Shown: positions 1 through 12,700 of the stretch, in pieces | How positions within the stretch are numbered: position 1 is the stretch's first letter | Layout of the letters: each line of letters starts with the position of its first letter | Origin: Undaria pinnatifida | Lineage: Eukaryota > Sar > Phaeophyceae > Laminariales > Alariaceae | Length of the DNA: 64,000 nucleotides | Direction: 5' to 3' | NCBI GenBank assembly: GCA_012845835.1 | Contig: JABAKD010000024.1 | Location: 3,655,374 to 3,719,373 of the forward strand | Translations under genes and position numbers: made by a program | Notes under the pieces: generated by a model | Database searches by the model: none | Seen by the model: the letters and a program-made list of their open reading frames with translations, nothing else | What the model was told of the DNA's origin: nothing

Positions 1-2785
1 GCTACGCGTGCATCCAGGAGTTTTTCGTGGCCCTAAATAAAGTCTTTCGGGGCCTTGTTCAGCATCCCGAAAGAGTTAAAATCTGTACTCGCAGGCGCTT
101 TTAATATTAGTCTAAACAGATTACAATCGTTTAATTAATGCTGAATTTTCCAGAACACGTTCATTTCAGACCTTCCCGAGAATTTCCGAGTAGTAGATGA
201 ACGAGTACGAACAAAAAATATGTTTTACGACGCTATATAGCACTACTAATGTCACCTTGTCCAAAGTAGTGTTATAATAATAGTGTTTTTGACAGTGTGC
301 AGTGTATAACGTGTCCCAGTATATTTTATTGTAGTATATAGTGGGTATATAGTAGACTATATACCTGGTAAGCTCGCACTCGTTTAGTGTATATGAGAAG
401 ATTTGTTTACAACAATGCATACACCCACGTACATCATGCAGCAGGCATGTGCGAACGATCCACAAAATAACACTTACTTGTGCAGCACCTATTTTGTTGC
501 TGCTTTTGTACGAATGCATACATATCACACGTTCTTGTGCATATCGGAACCCCCGCCATAAACTTTTTGTGTTCTGCTCGATCGAGCAATAAGTGTGAAT
601 GCCCACATTAATATACACAGCAATAAACTCCGCGACTCGTTAGCCCAGCTAAATGCAGTCAGAGAGCGGATCCACACACTCACTCTCGGACCTACCCGCG
701 GTAAAGAGACATTTGTTGTGGTTTTCGTGTGTTTTGCTGCTCGCGTAATACAACGGTGCCAGCAACAATGAACGCCGTTCGTTTGATTCGTTTATGAAGA
801 TCGACCTTTCATTTGGCACCATGAAATGCATGCCCATATTGGATGGATGGGTATTATAGTCACAGACTACTCACCTGTATTTTAAAACGTTTCTTTCAAT
901 AGCATCCATGTACCGCAAAAGAGCCGTTCGCTTCCAGCTCCGACAACGCCCCGGCTATACCTTGCCTTCTCGTACCGCCAGATGTACCCCCACAAGCCCT
1001 CAGAAAAGCATGCACAATGCGAGAGCATCGAAACGACCACTCGCTCCTCTTTGCGGGGCCGTACAGGTCGACCAGAGGATAACTCGACGCAATGTGTAGT
1101 GTAGATGGTAGACGAGCCCTGGGCAGGTGTCTCGAGCACCCGAGGGGTCCACGGAGTTGTCCCCTTGGTCGTTCGGAGTAGAAATAGTGCTGTGGCGCAC
1201 GGCCGCTAATTAGGATCGCGCTTTTGCTCGTGTACAAAACACATCTGATCATCCGACGCAACACAAACGTGTCCACTTGCCAGACACACAGAAAGTCGCG
1301 TCATCCATCATTTAGACGCGAATCCTATAGGGTGCTGCCTGCACCTAAAGCACAATCTCAGGCACGACTTCAGCCGTATACCGTCTGGAGCGTTCTGCAC
1401 ATACATGTGGCATCTAGCTAGAAGCGCACAACTGTAGTACACAACTCGTCGCAGTGTCGCAGTGTCACAGTAGGCACAAAAAAACAGATATAAACGCATA
1501 ATCTAGGGGTGCGAGGACTCACTGTAGCTACAAGTACCAGTATACGTCGTATATAGCTCTAGTCTAGTAGACTATATGCATACGTAAGTGCGTATCCACA
1601 CTGCTGTGAATGGCATGTACAGTACTAATAGTACGTTTTCACAAATCACATGGACGAATGGCATCGAACCTGCCCATTGGCTGAGGAGAGAGGTTCTTTG
1701 TGATATCATCCTTCTATGTATGTTGCTGGACTTTGCTTGTTGAAAGATAATACCTGGTACATTAATATCACTGTTAGTTTCCTGGACACATGACACATTC
1801 CAATCTTCTCGATCGGTTCCTTCGCCGTCTCTCCTCTTTATGGGGCAGCTAAATAAACCTGAACTTGTGGTCCGCATGGAACCAAACGGAGTTCAAACAA
1901 GCTGCCGTGCGCACAGCGCAACGTTCATCTTCGCAGGAGGGGCGCGATAGGATAAACATTTTAAGCAATATCAACAGCAGTGTTCTTCACTCACTCACTG
2001 GCTTCGCTCTCACAGAACGTCACCAGTATCATCTACTGCTACTCTAGCAAGTTGTGGGTGCAGGCAGGCGCTTTCTACAATACCGTGGCTTGCTTCGGCG
2101 AACAGCTACGGTATTGGCAGAGCCATCATCCCCACCACAAACTCAAGAGAGGCCCGGAGGCGGCCTTGTTAGGGAGAGGTGGGCGAAACGGACAGCTGTC
2201 ATTCAACGTGCAGTTCGCATTTAGTCTGGTGGCTTTTGTATTGTTTTATTTGCCTTATTAGCAGAATGCCCAGAGCCAATAATGTCAACTTGTTTGCAGC
2301 GAGCGCTTTGGAGTGGGTGTCTAATATACAACAATATCGATGCTAGCGCAGAGTACAACAATAATCGTCGCACGCAACGAAACACATTTTTCATAGCGCC
2401 TCGAGCGCTTGCAACTGGAACACGTTAGAGAAGGCGTGGCAAGGGTCATGGGGACAATCGACTAGCAGTGTATCTATGCGCCACATTGTTGGCAATGCGA
2501 GGTTGATGGTACAGCTACCTCGTCCGGCGCTATCGATGTCTACATCGCTACCCCTGTCCGTGTCAGAACACTTTTCGGTAATTGAAGGCAGATATCTCCC
2601 AAGCTTTTTACTCGACTTCCCGTCGGTGGCAATTATATCCGCCCGTCCCACCCTTTGTTAACATTACCATTCCGCTCTTACTTGACCATCGTATTTCCCT
2701 CTGTATACAATCACTCTACTCTCTTCTTGGCGCCACAGAACTCTGGACTAGCACACACACCCCACACCCCTAGGCGCAGCCATAC
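1..2785. other. No supported gene; upstream of the glycosyltransferase
   Basis: Open frames here (for example 166-618 on -, 896-1276 on -) have no recognisable domain and skewed composition. I see no core promoter I can defend; the pyrimidine-rich stretch at 2660-2785 may be the 5' leader of the gene starting at 2786. Confidence 0.4.
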
Positions 2786-3397
2786 ATGTGGTACTACTCG
2801 TCCAGACGAGCAAGGGCATGGGTTATTCTCGTACTCGTCCACCTCTTCCTCGATGCCAATCATCACGCGGCCGGGAAACCACACAGACTAGAACCTGCCG
2901 AAGCGTGTGAAGAATTCGCAACCGGTTGGGGGGGCTACCCAGCACCCGCTTGGGCGCTTGAAGACTGCATGGAAGTTTGGACGCAATTCAGCGACACCCT
3001 ACCGCAAGGCCAACAGCGGCGTCTTCCCCACGTTGACCTCTGGCGTGAGACGGGTTTGGAACTGCGCCGCGCGGGGTCACCATGCCTTGCCGCGTCAAAT
3101 CCTAGTCGGGATGGGGCTGGGAGCTCAACTATTCGTCACCTGGCCTCTTGGATATTCGCGGAAGAGATGGGGTGTGATTGGGCGACACCCGATTGGGGGA
3201 AAAGGCACGTGGGGTCGGAGAATGGGACGGTCATGTACTGCCACAGGACTGCAACTGCGCAGGAGATGGACCATCCTGGCCCGACTGATGAGCTACAGGA
3301 GCTGCAGCACTGCTCGGTGGTGGACTGGCTTGCGTACTTTCAGTTCGATGTTCCGTCCGTTACCTTGCCTGAGGACGGAGCTGTCGCGGTCATTCAC
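2786..3397 (+). pseudogene. Exon 1 of the glycosyltransferase gene, with two compensating frame changes
   Basis: The frame opening at ATG 2786 stays open to the donor CAC/GTGAGA at 3398 and starts with a signal-anchor-like stretch (AWVILVLVHLFL). From about 3135 it reads a convincing family sequence (LASWIFAEEMGCDW, NGTVMYCH, VVDWLAYFQF). In between, the conserved GMGLGAQLF is read only in the next frame (open 2892-3401; motif at 3108-3134). A one-base loss near 3134 would explain the downstream shift. The upstream shift fits a one-base gain in the run of seven G at about 2928-2934. If both changes are real, about 66 residues including the GLG motif are scrambled while the ORF stays open. Alternatively frame 3 is entered through an acceptor-like CTAG at 2888-2891, leaving one frameshift. 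Confidence 0.6.
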
Positions 3398-3725
3398 GTG
3401 AGAGCGTATAATATACTACCGCAAACAATTGTCATCATACATACGGAATATTATTCAAGCTACGTGTCGGTAGTTTGAATCCCAAACTCGCGTGTGAGCT
3501 AATCAGAGAACGGAGCTGTATCGGTCATCCACGCTAACAACGCTTGCTTATGGTGTTAACAAATTCCTGCACGACAGCAGTATGTCAAATAGTTTGTCCG
3601 CAAACGCACGACCGTTAGGTGAACGGAAGGCTGAGCTGTCAGTTATCCTAGCAAGCGTTGTTACAGGCAGTAACGACGGCAACAACACCACCACCACCAA
3701 CAACAACAACAACAACAACAACAAT

Positions 3726-3774
<49 letters not shown>

Positions 3775-6700
3775 GCAACAACAACAACAACAAGGCTACG
3801 GTGGGGGGGTCACTTTTTTTTTTCTGGCAGTCACCTCGGGGAAACTCGGTTGAATGACGAGTGACGAGTGATCCCTGCGAGTGACCCCCGCGTTCCATTT
3901 TTTGCGATCTTTATTAAGCTTGTCTGCAGATTTGTTTGTGTTATATAAATCCGCCATGGAACGGAAAGCTACGCTGCGCCCGAACCACTTTTTTTTCTTC
4001 AATTTTCCTCTGGTGGATGGACAACGACACCAACAACGACCAAGGCTACGGTAGGGGGGCTACCCCCATTTTCACTGGTGTGTTTGAGCCACTCGCACGA
4101 GTAGCTCTGTACCCTACAGATGAAGATGGTTTAGGAACTTGGTTTGCCGCAGCTTAGATCACCTTTGCATTGCGGATTGATTTCGTCAATGTAAAACATA
4201 AATAAAACGTAAGATTGCATAGGAACAAAGGGGTTACTCGCGCGAGTGACCCCTAGCCACTGAAACAAAAGCCCCAAAAGGGGACCCCCCTACCGTAGCC
4301 TGAGTCCAACGACACCAACAACAACGACAACAACAGACACCAACACCACCCACAACAACGACAACAACAACAACAACAGCTACGAACAGCAACAACAACA
4401 GCAACAACATCAGCAACAACAACAAACAATAGTAGTTGAAACATTTATTTATTTTTTTCACAAACTTCGAAGTATAGTCGAGTCTAGACTAATAATATAG
4501 TATTGAAAATACACACCAGCTGTGAGATCGAGGATTTTGTCGAAACTCATCTTTGCAAACTGTGTGTGTGATGCTCCGATCGCGCGTATCACGGGTTGTG
4601 TGTCCTCACGGGTTGTGTGTCCTCGCGGGTTGTGTGTCCTCACGGGTTGGGCATCCTCACGGGGTGTGTATCCTCATTAAGGTATGTATATAATCTATAC
4701 AGAGAGATACCGCAGACAAACTGCAAACATTATCCGACACCAATGTAAAGCTATTTGTACCACAAAGCCTGCCCGTTGGCTCTCCGGAGGATGGGACTGT
4801 AGCGTTCATGGTGGCAAGAAAAGTGTTTACTCAACTGCAAACACTATCTCTGCGCTTATTCGGAATGGTTTGCCCCAAAAACGTACGCGCATTTTTTCAC
4901 CCCTTTTACGACCGAAAAACGTATGCCACATTGAACGCAACGACTTTGCTATTAATAACACAAGGTGCGTCCGTACATACACCATATATATATCGGTTCA
5001 AGATCGAGGGGCGATGGGATTTAGTGAAAGATACTCTTGTTTCATGACGACAGCAACTATTTTTTACGTCAGAGGAAGTCGACAGAACAGAGCCATGGCC
5101 TAGGTATGCATTTCTTCAAACAAGTCTGCGAAAAAAGAATGCCATTCCAACGATATTAGGTTAGATGTCATTCCAACGATATTAGGTTAGATGTCATTCC
5201 AACGATATTAGGTTAGATGTCATTCCAACCATATTAGGTTAGATGTCATTCCAACGATATTGTGTTAAGAACTGAAGGATTTGTGCTACATCTAAGGCAG
5301 AACACTTCAATTATTCGTTGTGGAAGTTAGAGGGAGATGATATCCTGTACGAGTTCCAAGAACTCCCCCCCCCCACAAAACAAAAGTGTGATTAACGAGT
5401 ACGCGCGTCTAAGAGGTGGAGAGAAGGAGCAGTAGTAAACTTATTCAAGAAAGGAGAGAAGGCTGACCCGGGGAACTAACGAGAGACAACGGTATTGAGC
5501 ACCGTAGGCAAAACATTATGTAATATTTTGAACGATAGGATGGGAACAACGTTGGAGAAGGACGAAACAATAAGCGAAGGGCAAGCAGGAGTTAGGCCAA
5601 ACGTTACTAGTTGCTGCGTGTGTAGACCATGTGTACACATTAGCTGGAATAATTCAAGACAGGAAAACTCCGGGCTAACGACCTACTGTTTCTTCCTTGA
5701 TATGTACAGACGGCCTACGATACAGTATTATTGAGGAATGGGTTGTGGAAAAAATACGTGTGAAATTGGCATTATTAGAGGGAAGATGTGAAGAATTATT
5801 ATGAAAAATATTACGGAATTTGCTAAAAGTGCTGTGATGCCGGACGGGGTAATATCCACATCTATATGTTGATACTTCGATATTTCACAAGGAGTGCACG
5901 AGGATGTACACTATCACCCAAAATATTCAAGATATATAGACTGAATATTCCGCGCGCAGACTGACTAACATCAGATCAGGTATCACCCTTTTGACCCTGG
6001 TACAAGCTACACTCACTGTAGTTCCAGGGGGAGTCGCCGATCCATATCATTAATGAGGACACACACCCAGCAATAATACGCGCGATCGGAGCATCACACA
6101 CAGCTTGCAAAGAGTTTCGACAAAATCTTCGATCTCACAACCGGGAGTGCATTTTTATATTTATTTATAGAATATAGTCTAATATTATTAATGGCGTGAT
6201 AGTAGCAGTCGAAGCAGCGAAGCAAGCAGTCACGACGGGACGACGGGGGAAGATACGGTGTCGGGGTTGATGTTTGCGGATGATTTCGTGGGGATATCAC
6301 AAACACCCGAAGGATGGCAGAAACAGATAGAGAAAGCACCAGAGTACACTAGGAAATGGAGAGTGACAGCGAACGTTGAAAATATGCGAAGTAGTTGTAT
6401 GTAACGTAGATAACAAGGTGAATCCGGTAAGTTTCAGGTGGAAGTGCGGAGAAGATAAACTACCGACCATAGACCAGTATACGTACCTTAGCGTAGAGAT
6501 CTCAAAGGACTGCTAAGAGGAATAGATTAAATCGCAAGTAGGCGAGATGCATGCGATCGGAGCAGACTCACTCTCTCGCACATTGACCCTAGAATGAAAA
6601 AACATGTATCTTGATTAATCTGGTTGTTGTACCGAAGTTAGAGTATGTATGTGCTATCAGGCTTAGTTTGAGTAAGCCATTGGTTACCCTTTTGCAAGTG

Positions 6701-9700
6701 GTCAAACGCCACCAATACCTTAACAAATGGCGTCGTCGACAGGCCATGGGTTTTTTGGGCCGTGGGTTCGAGTCCCGAATCCACCATAATAAACTTGTAA
6801 CAAGCCCCTACATATCTTTGATCTCACAGCCGGAGTGTATTTGAATACTAAATGTGACCTAAACCTCCTACAAAATCTCCCCTCCCCCCCTACCCCTTCT
6901 CACTCTTCCTTGCTCAAACGCCCCACCTAATATCGAAATCCGCCAGATTAATAAACACTTCACGCACTGGATATCACCTCATTATCTTTCGAGAGCCATC
7001 CATGCCGCTGCTTCCCCCCTCCTCCCCCCCCCCCCCCCGCCCCGAACGCCCCCTTCTTCCCCACCACCCGCACCATCGCCTAGACCGAGCACCACCCGTA
7101 TAACAAACCCCTACATCTATACCACCTAAAGCCCTACCCTTCCCGCCCCCCCCCCCCCCCCCCCGCCCCCCCCCCACTCCATCCCACCCCATCGCACCCC
7201 CACCCCCTCGAACACTCCGCCCTCTCTCTACTCACTGATTGTACGACTTACCCCAGGAGATACATGATAAACTGATGCATTCTTTCCAAAACCGTCATAT
7301 TTATCCCCTTAAAATAATGTATAGTTTCCACGTACAGATTGAGCTGCCCCACCCACCCCACCCCCGCCCCACCCCCCCGCCCCCCCTATGATAAACTGGT
7401 GCATTTGTTTTTTTTTTTCCCAAAATCGTCATATTTATCCCCTTGAAGGATTTATAGCTTCCACACACAAATTACCCGCCCGTCCGCCCCCGCCCCCAGT
7501 CCCCCCCCCTCCCCCTTTCCTCCCCCCCTCTAACCCCGCTCGCTTTTGATCAAAACCAGGCCCCCACTGTTCGTAATCGTGGCGAACAAAGGAATCGATT
7601 ACCCACTGGCCTTCGTACACCTACAATTCCATTAGTCTATTACTACGCAATGCGGGTATTTGCCCACCGACAGAATCCAACCCTCTTACGTACCCCTCAC
7701 ATAGCCAGCGGGGAAAATGTATATATATCAAACCGGGAAGATGTAGACTTCGTTCCCCTTGCCTCCTCGGGAAGGCATGCTGCAAGGCATGCCCTAGCAG
7801 GCTTGTAGCGAGCGGGGGGTGTCTCTCTGGCGGGTGTAAGGCCGGACTCACCCTCAAGGAGTGATACCTTTTTGCTGCTGCGTGTGGCATCGAGGCTTAG
7901 GCGTGGCGGTAGAGTTAGGTCGTACGTGGTGCGTTAGGCATGGTCACCTACGATTCGCGCGTCTTTTCAGGCAGCAGCGGTGGAGCAGCAATGCTTAATC
8001 GGGATGCTCGTGCGCGGAGGCAGGCGCCACCACGAGCCACACTACGGCGCAGTCTCGGTTTGCGTCGAGGGAACTGCGCCGGTAGGAGGCTGGATTCGAC
8101 GGTGAAGGAGGAGGGCGACTGGCCGTCGACGGGCGGGGAAGAGACGGATTGAACTCTCCCTGAACAATAATTTTTGTTTTACAGGTCAGCACCGCAAGCT
8201 GCGTGGAGCATTTTGTATTTTTGGGACGAGGGAGAAGGGGAACCGATTGGAATTAAGTGTCAACAAGAGCAAGTGCGAAAGAGCGGGCCGAGTGAGCGAA
8301 GGCGATGAGGCGGCCATGGAGAACCACAGCAGGAGGATGGCGCACGGAAACCCACGACCCGCGCGTACACCATCGTCACGAGAGCAGCAATCGTCTTTTT
8401 TCAGCTATTTTTACGAGGCATTAGTACAACATGTTACTTACGTCACTGATTTTTGTAGAGTTTGTAGAAGAGTTGTATACCCTTCACGGGGAACGTTGTA
8501 TACCCTTCATTGGGAACGACCCCCCGCAATTTTCAATTTTCAGGCACGGGCGTCGTAGCTGCGCTGCAACCTGCCAGATAACCCGGGACGACGGGGCCAT
8601 TAGTGATACTTGTATATTGGTTCTTGGTTCGATTGCTCTTTTTTCACTGCATGCCGGCGGGTCGTCACTCTGGCAGCACTCCAGACAGCAGGCGCGTTCG
8701 GCTGTGCTCACGATTACCGCGCGGTTCGTACGGTGCAGGCAGCCCAAACGCTGTAGTTTGTAGCCGCGAGTTGGTTAGTTGTGGGGACGGGGGAACTCTA
8801 TGCTGTAGGTGAGTGGATACCCGCGGCCATGTGAGTTCAGTTTGCACATACATTGGATATTTTCACTCTTGTGCGCCTTCTTCTTCGTATCGTTCGTTTG
8901 TAGGCGGGAAAACTATGCACTCCTCCATAGTCAGGGAGTGCCCGAGCTTAAACTAGTCTGTATCACACCTTGGACCTGTAGCTCTGACTTTGCTCCCCTA
9001 CGCGCTCCGCGTGCAGGTCGTCGCCTACACAGCTGGGCCAGGTGTACCCAATGCTATCGCTCATATGACGATAAATTACCGCATTGATCTGATTGGTCAA
9101 ACTTCTTACGGACGTACAAAACCCATCGACAATGTACAGCAACAAGTTATGAAGATTTAGCACGTTATTTACTACACTTGAACACTGGGTTGCATGCTGC
9201 ATCTAACATCAAACCTTCTAGAATAGTAAACATTACCAGGCAGATGATGTAAAGGGATGTCTTCTTGCTACAATCGTCAGATATGTCCCCTTTAAGGATT
9301 TATGGTTTCCGCGGACATATTGAAAAGTCCTGCCCCCCGTCCCCCCCTCCCCTCCCCCGTCCCCGATCCGTCTTGTTAAAAAAAAACCCACCCCTTCCCC
9401 CCCCCCCCCACCCTCCCCCGATCCCTCCCCCCCCCCCCTTTTTTCTTTGTCCGCCTAGTTTGTCCAAACGCCCCACTCACAATCGAAATCGACCAGAGCA
9501 ATAAATAACCTTTATGGAGTTGGTATCAAGTCATTATCGCTCTGACCATCCATTCATTCATTCCCCCCACCCCCCTCAACCCCCCCCTCCAACGCCCCCT
9601 CTTTTCCCACCACCCGCACGATCGCCTAGACCTAGCACCACGCGTATAACAAGCCCCTACATATCTTTGATCTCACAGCCGGAGTGTATTTAATATTATT

Positions 9701-12700
9701 GGTGACCTAAACCTCCTAAAAAAGCTTTTTCGCTCTCCCTTGCTCAAACTCCCCACCTAATATCGAAATCCGCCAGATTAATAAACACTCCACGCACTGG
9801 ATATGGATATCACCTCATTATCTTTCTAGAGCCATCCATGCCGCTGTTTGCCGCCCCCCCCCCCGCCCCGAACGCTCCCTGCTTCCCCACCACCCGCACC
9901 ATCGCCTAGACTTACACGTATAACAAACCCCTACATCTATGCCACCTAAAGCCCCCCCTCCCTCCCCCCCCCCGCCCCATCCCCCACTTCCCCATCCCGC
10001 CCACCCCCACCCCCTACATCGTCGAACACTCCGCCCTCTACTCACTGATTGTACGACTTACTCCAGGATATATACATGATAAACTGATACATCCTTTCCA
10101 AAACCGTCACATTTATCCCCTCAAAATAATGTATAGTTTCCACGCACAGATTGAGCTGCTCCACCCGCCCCCCCCTGCCCCAACCCCCCTCTCGTCTATG
10201 ACAAACTGGTGCTTTTTTTTCCGAAACGGTCAGATTTATCCCCTTAAAGGATTTATAGCTTCCACGCACAAATTACCCGCCCGTCCGCCCCCGCCCCCAG
10301 TCCCCCCCCCTCCCGCCCCCCTTTTGATCAAAATCAGGCCCCCACGTCCTTAAAAACTCCGCCCTCCCCTCACCGGACATTCGACTTACAGGATTCACTT
10401 GATAAACTGATGCATTTCCTTCCACAGCTGTCAGATTTTGTCCCCCTCAGAAACAGGTTTTATAGTTTCCGCGCACAGACTGCCTAAAATCATCCTGTTG
10501 ACCCTGATAGCTACACTGTAGTTGTAAGGGGAGTCGCCGACCTATATCCTTAATGAGGACACACAACTCGTAATAATACGCGCGATCGGAGTATCACACA
10601 CAGCTTGCAAAGATGAGTTTCGACGAAATATTCGATATCACAGCTGGAGTGTATTTCAATTTTTATAATACTTCATTATTTGTTGATATTAAAAAAATAT
10701 AAATACACTCCAGCTGTGAGATCGAAGATTTTGTCGAAACTCATCTTTGTGCAAACTGTGTATGATACTCCGATCGCGCGTATCATTCGATGTTGTGTCC
10801 TCATTAACATCCTCTTCGGCGACTAATTATAAGTTGGAACTATTGTGGGTGGGATTCCCGATGGCTGAAAAAACTTTCTGGGTTTAAGCAAACCATAACT
10901 CCCAGCCTTAAAGCTCCACAACACACTTCAAATCTGTACAACAAGTATTATTGCAGTTCGAAACCGGAATGCGGCCAGAGCCTGGATTGTTACCTGGGAA
11001 AAGAGCCAATATTTCATTCAGTAAAAGGAGTAAATAGTTCACTATTTTATAAGAGTGGACAGTTTGTGAAGAATCACTTTGTTCACTAGCTTCAGTGTAA
11101 CGGCAAGAGTGCTAGGTAGGTGTAAAAAGTGTTCACTAACTTCAGTGTAACGGCGTCCGAATCTTTTTTTTTGACCCCAGTAAACACCAGGTTGCCCTTC
11201 TCGGCATTGCTCGGTTGTTCGCCCAGGGGTAGGCATTGTCGCCTGAAAGGTTTGTGCAACCACTGAGTATATCTGACGTCTGCTATAAGGCTTAGTTTGG
11301 GGAAGCTATTGGTTAACCAGTTGCAAGTGGTCAAACCGACTAATACCCCACTAATTCCTTAACAAATGGCGTCGTCGACAGACCATGGGTTTTTGGGTCG
11401 TGGGTTTGATGCCCACATCCACCATAATAAACTTTTTCAGATTTTCCCATGGCGAACTTGAAAAATACTCTCCCCGGTATACCCAGGAAATGAAACGGCT
11501 TGGATATATTGACAGGTCCGCCCGTATATCCGGCCGACCTGCTATCCCGCCGTTTCAGGGGGGGAGAGTGTTATAACGCTTAGTTCGGGTAAGCTATTGG
11601 TTAACCTTTTGCAAGTGGTCAAACGGACTAATACCCCACTAAAGTCCTTAACACGTCCCCAAGCTTAACCGCTGAACGGTTTTCCAGATCCAGATTTTTT
11701 CAGACTGCTATTATTGTGTACCTCTAAAATTTGGCATTATTAGTCTGGACCTATCACCCCATCCTATTTTGATTTTTTTTGGACAATTTTCCTCACGGAC
11801 GATGGCAACAGGAGGCGTGAAGTAGACTCAATGCGCACAACACGCAGGTTGCCAAACTATAAAGTTTCGAGAAATCCTCAATCTCAGCAACAACAGCAGT
11901 GTATATTATAAGAAATGAAAATACACTCCAGCTGTGAGATCGAAGATTTCGTCGAAACTCATCTTCGCAAGCTGTGTGTGATACTCCGATCGCGCACATT
12001 ACGAGTTGTTGTGTATAACTTTCAATCCCTAGTGTTTAATACATAAAACACGTCTTGATGTCTGTCTGCCTACCTGCCTGTCATCACGATCTCTGTAATC
12101 ATGGTCTCGCTCCCAGAGGGTTTTGGCGCCGTTTTTCCGTATGGGTAGGAAGGGTGAATGGCAAAACCAGCAGAACACAGGGTCCCGTGCCACGCTGAGT
12201 CGTGGCCGTGGCGTGCTGAGCATTTCCGACAATCCCGAGGCAGTCCTGACAGCCATCAAGCCAGCCTTGCTGCTGAAGAAAAATCTGATTGCCATTTTGG
12301 CTGCTGATTGGACTATCAAATCCACGTCAGATGCAGCCTGCTCTCTTCCAGAAGGGTTGGTGCTGAACACAAGTGTTTAACATTCCGGATTCCGACCATA
12401 GAACCACATCGAGGTTCCGCCGCAGGAGGGGATAAAAGGGTCCAATCCTCGGTTCCGGAATCTCTTCATACTCCATAGCTCCGACCAACTGGGGACGGAA
12501 ACGACTTTCCCCCGAGTCGACACCGTCCCACAAAGTATGGAAACCCCTCCACCCATCGGCTTATCGCCGATATGCTGTTGCTCGTGGAGCCAGTGGCGCC
12601 TGGGGAAGATATAGTCCCATCCCCAGAACAGAAATCCGTCCTAAAAATTACAATTCCAACAACCTCAAAGTCAAAACAGTGATCCCGCACGGTGTGGAAA

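Larger units (their letters stand above)
3680..4432 (+). repeat. CAA-type microsatellite split by two MITE copies
   Basis: Pure (CAA)n runs from 3680 to 3793, then resumes as CAACGACACCAACAACGAC just before 4044 and again after 4300 to about 4432. Two family A elements sit in it. The poly-Asn, poly-Thr and poly-Leu frames here are artefacts of the repeat. Confidence 0.9.

Noticed and set aside
166-618. 150-codon ORF on the - strand
   Set aside because: AT-rich, Tyr/Cys-heavy composition, no domain, no splice context.
896-1276. Overlapping ORFs on both strands near 0.9-1.3 kb
   Set aside because: All frames are open because of composition; none resembles a protein family.
3548-3898. Poly-Leu, poly-Asn and poly-Thr ORFs
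   Set aside because: Direct products of the CAA microsatellite.
6974-7192. Gly-rich ORFs in the C/G-tract zones (also 9818-10045, 60061-60243)
   Set aside because: They translate homopolymer runs of family D elements.
11396-11424. A tRNA gene
   Set aside because: Only the T-arm and 3' end are present; D-arm and anticodon arm are missing, so it is a tRNA-derived segment in a TRIM.
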